A DNA stretch of 64,000 bases, taken from contig CM060733.1 in the NCBI GenBank assembly GCA_030704615.1, positions 63,364,001 to 63,428,000 on the forward strand, written 5' to 3'. The DNA is from Takakia lepidozioides (taxonomy: Eukaryota > Streptophyta > Takakiopsida > Takakiales > Takakiaceae). Under the pieces are notes generated by a model. That model was not told where the DNA came from. It did not search any database and worked only from the letters and a program-made list of their open reading frames with translations. The translations under genes were made by a program, and so were the position numbers. Below are positions 56,802 to 64,000 of the stretch, in pieces; position 1 is the first letter of the stretch, and each line of letters begins with the position of its first letter.

Positions 56802-57255
56802 GAGTTGAGGTCCGCCATAGCATTCTTCAGCAGGGAGGAGTCTGCCGCCTTCACCTTCAGGATGACACACTCCACCATGTAATGCCAGCCAATGTGCTTG
56901 GCATGGTTCTGCTTGATGTACTCCCACCAGGCGAGAAGTCGGTGATTCCCGTCCCACACAAAGAACATTTTACCAGACATATGGCCGAAGTCTGGATCAC
57001 CCTTCAGCGTCGCCTCAAATTCGTCGTTGCGAGTGTGCCAGTGGGTATCCCACGTTGACAATTCATCGGCAGTGGGTCCACGAGTTTTGCCGTCCTCATT
57101 CTCAATGGAAATGTAAAATGCTGCCGATCCCAGACGGTACCCTTCTCGAAATGCGAACTTGAGCTTATCCACATCTCCGGGAAGGGCCTGCCTGACGGGA
57201 GACCATGCGACAGAGTGGGATTCGAAGAGTCCGCTGGAATACCCCGCTGCCCAGA
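56802..57255 (-). pseudogene. ParB/sulfiredoxin-like domain of the methyltransferase gene
   Basis: The frame reads SVAWSPVRQALPGDVDKLKF, AFREGYRLGSAAFYIS and then KMFFVWDGNHRLLAWWEYIK. The last matches the DGxHRl.A motif of the ParB/Srx fold. The preceding Asp-x-x-x-Leu-x-x-x-x-x-x-x-Gly stretch fits the helix in which ParB proteins have LxxSIxxxG. In ParB-type proteins this fold binds or hydrolyses CTP or cuts DNA; here the activity is unknown. No HTH parS-binding domain was recognised. A one-base frameshift near 57,250 separates it from the disordered N-terminal part. Confidence 0.7.
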
Positions 57256-58170
57256 ACTCTGCCAATGCTACTGTGTGTCTCCTCCAACATTTTATCCGCT
57301 GCACTTTTGAAATCCTCCGGAGACATGTCTGTAGGTGCCGGTAGTGGCTGAGCAGCTGGAGCATCCTCAACTGGAGCTGCACTCTGGGGCCTGTCTGCGG
57401 GCAATTCTGCCATTGCAGAGGCCTCCTCCGGGCCTGCTTGCTCATCGGTGGTGAGGTCTTGCTGTGAACGTTGAGCGGTAGCACCCTCCTCCGGTACCAA
57501 ATCGAGATCAACGGTCGATCCCATTGCCTTCGCTACAGCAGAGTCGGCCCCAACATCTGCAGGCGGGAAATCCTCCAGGAACTGAGCTTCAGCTCGTGGA
57601 AGCGGTTTTGCGGGAGATTGTTTGGCCATCGCCCTGATTGCCTTCTGCTTCCTCATCCTTGCAGGTGAAGGTGTCTGCTGCAATTGAATCTGTCTTTTAA
57701 CCTGCTGCTTCATACGCGTTGGGGGGGGTGAATCGGCCTGAGCCGGTTCAGAAGCCAGTAGAGGGACGGGCTGCTTCTTCTTCGACTTTGCTGGAGAAGG
57801 GCCCGACCCCTGCTGGCGATTCTCCATGACCAAAGAACGCGAGTCGATCTCTGGGGCTTTGAACTTGCCCTTCAAAGCCGCGTCTTTGAATCGCACAGGG
57901 CTAGGCCCGGCAGGAATACCCGCGCTCGGGGATCGGGTGGGTGTACGTGCTGCAGCTAGCTCCTCGGACTCTTCCTGCGGCTCTTCGGATTCCTGCAATC
58001 CCTCCAGCACGTCCACCTTTCCTGTTAGGCATGCAAACATGTTATGCATTCAAGTCTCCTAGCATTCAGTCTAAGAATTACAGAAGCAAAATGGGGGGTT
58101 CGGTGCTCGATCAGCTGCGCGTAGCCCGATCGCATGGAGCTCTCACTGGTGGCTGGGTTGCCTGAGTGGC

Positions 58171-58317
58171 CTACTCCTCAGAGATGGCAATCTCCTCCTG
58201 TAGATGCATCTGCTTCCTCCCCTTCAGCATTGGCTTACGTCCGAAGTATAATTTCCGGAGCTTGCGACGAGGTCTCCTGTCTGGTGCACGAACTCCCCCC
58301 CTCTCAGGTTCGAGCAT
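58171..58317 (-). CDS. Basic short exon upstream of the ParB-methyltransferase gene
   Basis: From ATG at 58,315-58,317 the frame gives MLEPERGGVRAPDRRPRRKL, RKLYFGRKP and LQEEIAISEE before a stop. The same peptide survives at 33,358-33,588 beside the second transposase copy, which argues that it is a real coding exon of the module. A splice donor joining it to 58,021 was not identified with certainty, so it could also be a separate short protein. Confidence 0.45.
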   Translation of the reverse strand: MLEPERGGVRAPDRRPRRKLRKLYFGRKPMLKGRKQMHLQEEIAISEE

Positions 58318-58659
58318 AAGAAGAACAGAGAGAGGGAAAAGGGGAGAAGAGTGCAGATGGAAAGGGCGCGAGAGGGGTGACTGAGGAGACACGACAAAAG
58401 TAGATGAAACGGCGGTGATGCACCACTTGGGTTCGAAAGGTTGGACGAATTGTCTCCTCATGGAGTTTGCGTCATTACGAAATTCGAATCGTTGAGGGTA
58501 CGCCTGCCGTCCGAAAAACAAACATCATTATCCAACGGTCAGGCCGCGCCGCCTCATGCCCCTTCAGTCAGATAGAGTGCCGACATGTGCAGCAATTCCT
58601 TTGCTCCACGTGTTCACATTTCAAGGCATATCCGTCCCAGCGTCTGATGAGTTGGAGTG

Positions 58660-60190
58660 AAAATGCGAATGCGGCGCCGCATTTCCGTTAAGAACCATCA
58701 CGAAGCTACACATCCGTACTTGTTGGAAGAAAATGCGGCACCGCATTTCCGTTCCACCTTCACATACCTTAGTTGTTGAACGGAAATACGGTGCCGCATT
58801 TCCGTCCCACAGCTCCATGTATGAGATACAAAAGGGAAATGCGGCGCCGCATTTCCGTTCTGGAATGTCGAAAGTTGCGATTCGGACGGAAATGAGGCAC
58901 AACATTTCAGTTCCCGTGGTTCATGATTTTCAATGTGAACGGAAATGCGGTACCGCATTTCCGTTCCCCCTTCACATACGTTAGTTGATGAACGGAAATG
59001 CAGTGCCACATTTCCGTTCGGGAAAGTATAGAGGTCTCACCTGGACAGAAATGCGGTGCCGCATTTCCGGTCTGAAAAGTTTGAAGGTCTCACATGGATG
59101 GAAATGCGGCTCCGCATTTCCGTAGCACAGCTCCAGGCCCCATATACAAAACGGAAATGCGGCGCCGCATTTCCGTTCTAGAATGTCGGAAGGTGCGACT
59201 CGGACGGAAATGCGGTGCCGCATTTCTGTTCCCGTTGCGCACGATTTTCAGTCAGAACGGAAATGCGGTACCGCATTTCCGTTCTGTAGAGTATTAACGT
59301 CTGACGCTCGCGGAAATGTTGTGCCGCATTTTCGTTCCACAGCTCCATTTTTCACATACAAAACGGAAATGCGGCGCCGCATTTCCGTTTTGGAATGTCG
59401 GAAGGTGCGACTCCGACGGAAATGCGGTACCGCATTTCAGTTCCGATGTTTCAGGATATTTCATCAGAACGGAAATGCGGTGCCGCATTTCCGTTCTGGA
59501 ATGTTGGGAGGTGCGACTCGGATGGAAATGCGCTGCCGCATTTCAGTTCCGATGGTTCACGATTTTCAGTCAGAACGGAAATGCGGTACCGCATTTCCGT
59601 TCTGGATAGTATGAATGTCTCAAGCGTCGAATTGCGCTGTCTCAAGCGGTCGGAATCGCACTCGGCTCCATGCATCAGATACAAAATGGAAATGCGGCGC
59701 CACATTTCCGTTCTGGAATGTCGGAAAGTGCGACTCCGACAGAAATGCGGTGCCGCATTTCTGTTCCCGTTGTTCATAATTCTCAATCAGAACGGAAATG
59801 CGGTACCGCATTTCCGTTATGGAGACTATGAATGTCTTTTAAGGACGGAAATGTGTTGCAGCATTTCTATCCCTCAGCTCCATGCATCAGATACAAAATG
59901 GAAATGCGGCGCCGCATTTCCGTTCTGGAATGTCGGAAAAGTGCGACTCGGACGGAAATGCGGTGCCGCATTTCTTTCCCGTTGTTCAAAATTCTCAATC
60001 AGAACGGAAATGCGGTACCGCATTTCCGTTCCACCTTCACATACCGTGCTTGCTGGATGGAAATGCGTTACCGCATTTCCGTTCTGGAGAGTATAAAGGT
60101 TTCCCCCGGACGGAAACTCGGTGCCGCATTTCCGTCGCTCTGGTGCATGACCAAGAAGCAATACGGAAATGCGGCGCCGTATTTCCGTCC
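58660..60190. repeat. Right palindrome array: ~28 palindromes at 53 bp period
   Basis: Half-sites CGGAAATGCGG and CCGCATTTCCG flank a two-base centre. Counted centres are 58,675, 58,740, 58,792, 58,845, 58,898, 58,951, 59,004, 59,057, 59,110, 59,163, 59,216, 59,269, 59,322, 59,375, 59,428, 59,481, 59,534, 59,587, a decayed one at about 59,640, then 59,698 to 60,175 in steps of 52-54. Spacers fall into a few classes: CACAGCTCCAT..ATACAAAA, TCTGGAATGTCGGAAGGTGC, TTCCCGTTG..CAATCAGAA, and CACCTTCACATAC or GAGAGTAT..GTCTC. Each class tends to precede a fixed centre (CG, TG or TA), so a ~212 bp higher-order unit is present. The array lies between the divergent ParB-methyltransferase and transposase genes. 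Confidence 0.95.
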
Positions 60191-60545
60191 ACCAGCAATC
60201 GAAAGAATCACTCGGGATGGGAAATCTGGAACCTCAATGGGTTGCATTGTTCCGAAACAACATTGCGGCCAGTCTTCATGAGCACAACTTGGTTGTCTGA
60301 CCGTTTTAACTAACAGTCCTGGCACTTGTCAGTGCGAACGTTCCTGTCTGCACCGAGAATACTGCTGGATCCACCCTCAGGAGAAACTGTCAGGAGATGT
60401 TATTTCGTCGCCGAATCGGCCATCATTGTCATACTTAGTGGCTATGGAATCAAACCTCCCACCTTCATGCATGTAGCTTGAAACAATACTTTCCACTTCA
60501 ATGTGCGACTTCCAATCGTCGATGGACTCCGCATGGTGCCTGTGA
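60191..60545 (+). other. 5' region of the transposase gene
   Basis: Unique sequence between the array and the transposase frame. It probably holds the promoter and an upstream exon, but no start exon could be fixed. Confidence 0.35.
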
Positions 60546-62730
60546 GCTTTGGTCTGTCGCTATACTGAACCTCGCACTTGCCAACTCCGTGCGGTGTTCG
60601 ATGGCTCCGAATCCTACGCTATAGTTTGCTATCCTTTGCAACTTGGGAGAGCCTGGATCCCAAACGAGGGAGGACTTTGCAGAGTGACTGAAACTTACCT
60701 TTGTTCCAAATTCAAGCTCAAACCGGGCACAGTTTATTTGGAAGAAGAAATGAAGGATGTTCCTGGACAGGTTGACGAGACCATTGTCGTGCTAGGTAAC
60801 GACGGAGGTTGCGGAATCGAATGGCACGTTCCCCCATCAGACACCATCCTGTACCGAGCTGTGGGAATGCCCATTCCCTTTCCGAATCAGTCGCTGCCCA
60901 CACCATCCACAAAGGAGTCCGGAAACCGAGAGGCGGCCACTGCCAACAGAGAGGTATGCAACGATAATCATTCCCGACCTGGACCGTCAAGACCCTCCAT
61001 AGCTTCTCGTGTGGACGTATTCGACATTTCCGACGAGGAAGATGATTGCATTGAGGTACCCATGTCCTCCACACGGTCGTTCAAATCCGGCATGGACGTC
61101 TCTGTCGGTGCTACGAATGTGCCCTCGAGCATAACTCCAACCCGGTCCATTGTGCAGCTCCTACGACAACATCACCTTGATGGTTCTCGCTCCGAGCTGG
61201 CTGCTCTCGACTATGCCAAATTCCCAGTCAGAAAGGTAACGTTTCTGCCTCCCGAAGTCGATGGCAATGTCATCTTCGAGTTTCCACCTGTTTCTTCGTC
61301 AAACAAAGCCTCCGGGATGTTAACAGACATGGATCGAAAGCATGACGGACACCCCTGGTGTGTGACAAAGACCAGTAGCACGAAAATTGCTGATGGTGTT
61401 CGTGTACGATATGTCCTCTGTGCGGGGAAGCTGAGGTGCCTCAATCCCACCTGCTTCCACTTTCTCTCCAAAGGAGGGCGGAGAAACGAGACGGATTGGA
61501 CTGGCACAACGCATCATCCATTCATTGTCTCCAGCCAAGCTCCTGCGGGTTCTTTCAAGTGTGCACATTGCAAAGAACCACCGACGTGCATGTCCATGTG
61601 CAGAGCCAAGCAATATTACGTAATCCATTTGCTCCCGACTTGACTAGAGCTTGCATACACGTTGGGGTCCACTGCCACCCCTTGGCGAGAGGCAACATGC
61701 GTGAGGCTGTGCAGGAAGCACACGACATCATAAAAGAGGAGGTGAAATTGAGCCCCGGAGCCAGACCAAAGCAGATTCAGCTGAAGGCAGCCCACAAGAT
61801 TGCTCTTGGCAAAATCATGTCTGAAGATGGTTCCGACCGAGAGCCCTTGACCGAAGACGAGATGCGTGACCTCTTGGAGTCCGTCTCGCACGTTTGTAGT
61901 CCGAATGTGCGGAATCACATCGTATCTTGCAAGCAGACATGTACTCAATCCTGGAGGTGAAACGAATGACTGGATATGACTACATCCAAGGTAGCAGGTT
62001 TCCAGGGCAAGGCAGCGAATCCGATCGTTGTTATATTTTCAAAATGTCGACGTGTGGGCCTGGGAGTGGAGTCGACTTGGTCACTCGCATGACAACTGGA
62101 AACTTGTCGAATGCTTGGGTGATGTTTGATCACATCAAGCGAATTACAAACCATCAGTGGGTGACTATGGGTGCGCATGTTTATGACTATCACTCCAAGA
62201 GGCTCATGACGATTGCAATCTGCGAGATGAAAGGGGAGGACACACAGTCCGAGATGCATCTGTGGGAGGGCATAAACGAGCAGATGGCAAGGGCGGGATT
62301 GCTAGAGCCCAATTTCAGGGGATTCATGGCAGACAACGCTCAGGCCAACTAGGCAGCGGTGCGGCGTGTGTACGGTGAGGACCCGAATGTTCCAATGGAG
62401 GGGAAAGAGAGATCCTGTGGATTCCATTGGATGCAGAGTCTATCCCACTACACTACCAAATTTGTTGCTAGGTCATTCCAGGCTGAACACCGTGTCCTTT
62501 GTACGGCGTGGAAGGATGCACCCACATTTGATGACGCGGAGGTTAAGTTTGCTATCATCGAGGCTTGGTGGAACACATCAGGTGCAGTGGAGACAACCAA
62601 TCTGGGAGCTGTCGCGCGGCTTTTACTCACCCATCCCTTCGCTATCCGAGGCGGAAACTCCAAGATAGAAGAGTTGGAAATCTCTAAGTACTCAGCCCGC
62701 GCAGAACAATCAGTCATGACCTACAGCTAG
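60546..62730 (+). pseudogene. MULE-like DDE transposase with Cys-rich N-terminal region
   Basis: It would cut and move the element's DNA. The N-terminal part (60,546-61,130) is unrecognised and ends in an acidic linker (DISDEEDDCIEVP). A conserved block follows: LAALDYAKFPVRKVTFLPPE, MDRKHDGHPWCVTKTSS, VLCAGKLRCLNPTCFHFLSK, RNETDWTGTTHHPF, FKCAHCKEPPTCMSMC and CIHVGVHCHPLARG. Its Cys/His pairs look like zinc binding. The catalytic part has NAWVMFDHIKRI (probable first Asp), NFRGFMADNAQAN (second Asp in the position of the MULE DG/DN motif), and ERSCGFHWMQSL (the C..H motif after it). The Glu in FAIIEAWWN is a candidate third acidic residue. Frameshifts near 61,635 and 61,930 and TAG at 62,350-62,352 (Trp in the 33-35 kb copy) disable it. 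No in-frame ATG lies near the start, so an upstream exon is likely. Confidence 0.75.
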
Positions 62731-63230
62731 TGTATCATGGGGGTGTTTCCTATTTGTTTCCCTTTCCGCATTCATCTTAGCTACCTTACCATTGATAATT
62801 AAGTATCAGTTTGCTTCATCGATCTATCGGTTCCCTCCACTAATCCATTCAATCCACAGCTTCACTCAGATCTCTCTACACAGTGTGATTGTATCGTATA
62901 AGTATCAGATTATGATTTATCAGGTATCAGGCCGAAGCCATTATGTCTCTAATCTGCTCTACAATATCACTCTAGCTTTGCATATGACAAGCATCTACTA
63001 ATCCTCTTTTCTCCTTCATCGTGCTCTCCGATCTCCGCTCCCGCCTGACTCCGAAGTCCTCCCGAATAATGATCCCCTCATCATTCCCCGTTCTTCCCTT
63101 TATCCTCCTATCCGCGGTTCTAACCGTTTCCCTCTCTAACCGTCGTATGTGAACTAACATGTTCCCTTCACAGGTGTTGTTCCCCACAGTCGTTCCCTGT
63201 CCTACTCTTCGTTCCCTATTATCGTGACAG
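62731..63230. other. Gene-free stretch after the transposase
   Basis: AT-rich to 63,000, then pyrimidine-rich. No CATGAGC terminus or gene seen. Confidence 0.4.
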
Positions 63231-63490
63231 CTGTGTCAAGCGGTGACTGGCTGTGTTTGGCTGTGTCGGGCTGTGCCGGGCTGTGACTGGCTGTGTGGGC
63301 TGTGTCTGCTGTGACGACTGTGACGGGCTGTGTGGGCTGTGTGGGCTGTGACGGCTGTGTGGGCTGTGTGGGCTGTGACGACTGTGACGGGCTGTGTGGG
63401 CTGTGACGGCTGTGTGGGCTGTGACGACTGTGACGGGCTGTGTTGGCTGTGTGGGCTGTGACTGCTGTGTCGGCTGTGTGGGCTATGTAA
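63231..63490 (+). repeat. GGCTGTG minisatellite, block 1
   Basis: Degenerate 7-9 bp units GGCTGTGTG, GGCTGTGAC and GACTGTGAC are arranged in larger repeats. Open frames through it on either strand are repeat artefacts. Confidence 0.92.
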
Positions 63491-63838
63491 CCCCCCTCTA
63501 CAGTGCGCTGCTGTCACCCCTAAGGTTCCTGTTTGTCTCAGTCTGTGCAAAAATTAAGGGTACCCTACAGATCCCGTATAAGTGTCTAAGTCCCCTATAG
63601 TCCTCTAACATTTACCCCTTCCCCCCTCAAAAAGCCGTGTCCTCACGGTTTACTGTTTCCGAGTAGCAAACCTTTGTGAGTGAGCACCTTGTTGACGTTG
63701 AGAGTTTCGTGGTGGGCTGTGTGTACGAGCCCTGACCTCCACGTGTCTATTTTTAAAGTAATTTCCGTTTCCTCTTCCGTCATCCATTTTCCTGAAGTTA
63801 TTATGTGTCCACTTGCCAATGATTCTATGGATGGTGTA
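63491..63838. other. Spacer between minisatellite blocks
   Basis: Unique sequence with no recognised gene. Confidence 0.4.
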
Positions 63839-64000
63839 ACTTTAGTAGGCTGTGTTGAGCTGTGACAGGCTGTGTCATACTGTGTTACGCTGTGATAGGC
63901 TGTGTTGCACTGTGGTAAGCTGTGATAGGCTGTGACACGCTGCGGTAGGTTGTGATAGGCTGTGTCACGTCGTGATGGGCTGTGATAGGCTGTGTCACGC
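63839..64000 (+). repeat. GGCTGTG minisatellite, block 2 (runs to window end)
   Basis: Units of the form AGGCTGTGTCACGCTGTGAT repeat to the end of the window, so the array continues beyond it. Confidence 0.9.

Larger units (their letters stand above)
53119..58317 (-). pseudogene. ParB/Srx-like domain fused to N6-adenine/N4-cytosine-type DNA methyltransferase, multi-exon
   Basis: At least nine exons run right to left: a basic first exon-like piece (58,317-58,171), then 58,021-56,802, 56,689-56,500, 56,399-55,914, 55,830-55,572, 55,466-54,348, 54,250-53,987, about 53,964-53,690 and about 53,435-53,119. Most junctions show clean GT and AG with matching frame (for example VEVIYE|GTAAGT, CTTGCAG|GGTC, TACGAG|GTTTGT). 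The N-terminal third is Pro/Lys/Gln-rich and probably disordered, then comes a ParB-like domain, several unrecognised Trp-rich exons, a methyltransferase, and an acidic tail ending EQDEDSDDFQD. The predicted protein is about 1,300-1,400 residues. Frameshifts near 57,250, 55,650, 54,830 and 53,800 and TGA stops at 56,094-56,096 and 54,706-54,708 mean this copy is probably inactive, unless some are sequencing errors or missed splice sites. ParB plus methyltransferase is a known bacterial and phage pairing. Confidence 0.75.

Noticed and set aside
53119-58317. Bacterial contamination as the source of the ParB-methyltransferase gene
   Set aside because: The gene has multiple GT-AG introns with matching frames, shares its palindromes with neighbouring DNA, and has a related piece beside a second transposase copy at 33 kb.
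59395-60096. Long open frame through the palindrome array (233 codons) and similar ones at 52,219-52,650
   Set aside because: The peptides are translations of the repeat itself (GNAVPHFRS, MRCRISVP in several frames and on both strands); they are not coding sequence.
58660-60190. CRISPR-like array (regular repeats and spacers)
   Set aside because: The spacers are not unique: they fall into a few recurring classes linked to the repeat variant, the repeats are full palindromes, and the context is eukaryotic with introns and no cas genes.
63236-63600. Open frames in the GGCTGTG minisatellite
   Set aside because: Repeat translations only.

Overview
This is nuclear DNA from a plant-lineage (streptophyte) eukaryote. 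It holds decayed PPR repeat genes, the end of a receptor-like kinase, tRNA-derived SINEs, LINE reverse-transcriptase relics, a chromodomain Ty3/gypsy element, and genes with GT-AG introns. Three copies of a Ty3/gypsy element carry a cytosine-5 DNA methyltransferase inside pol. Retroelements of that kind have been reported from charophyte algae, so a charophyte such as Chara is my best guess. The organism cannot be proved from the sequence. Almost everything here is mobile or decayed. The only long reading frame that is both uninterrupted and plausibly a whole gene is at 50,261-51,097.

Layout. 1-4,380: non-coding DNA with a fold-back repeat, a cluster of TTCATCC palindromes and G/C-run hairpins. 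4,380-9,500: two PPR pseudogenes and a kinase C-terminus. 9,840-15,600: SINEs, tandem duplications and a ~257 bp satellite. 15,730-18,520: a broken chromovirus with a long LTR. 19,100-26,900: LINE relics, a possible minus-strand host gene seen only as scattered exons, and a CACTA-like terminus. 28,280-29,290: a third PPR pseudogene. 30,690-33,330: a minus-strand DNMT retroelement fragment. 33,358-35,485: a decayed copy of the transposase module described below. 36,790-40,021 and 42,395-49,816: two more DNMT retroelements on the plus strand. 49,814 to at least 62,730: one large composite element. 63,230-64,000: GGCTGTG minisatellite.

The most notable system lies at 49,814-62,730. From left to right it has: a terminus built from CATGAGC repeats; two divergent paralogues of an unrecognised family; an irregular cluster of palindromes with half-sites GGAAATGCGG and CCGCATTTCC; a multi-exon minus-strand gene joining a ParB/sulfiredoxin-like domain (DGNHRL motif) to an N6-adenine/N4-cytosine-type DNA methyltransferase; a 1.5 kb array in which about 28 of the same palindromes recur every 53 bp; and a plus-strand DDE transposase of MULE-like type. 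Three introns of the methyltransferase gene also carry one palindrome each. A second, shrunken copy at 33,358-35,485 keeps the same divergent arrangement. I infer a selfish element that carries its own DNA-modification gene and its own palindromic target sites. ParB plus DNA methyltransferase is a known bacterial and phage architecture; I know of no described intron-containing eukaryotic version next to a phased palindrome array.

Both large systems are decaying. In-frame TGA stops repeatedly replace arginine codons, as expected from deamination of methylated CpG.
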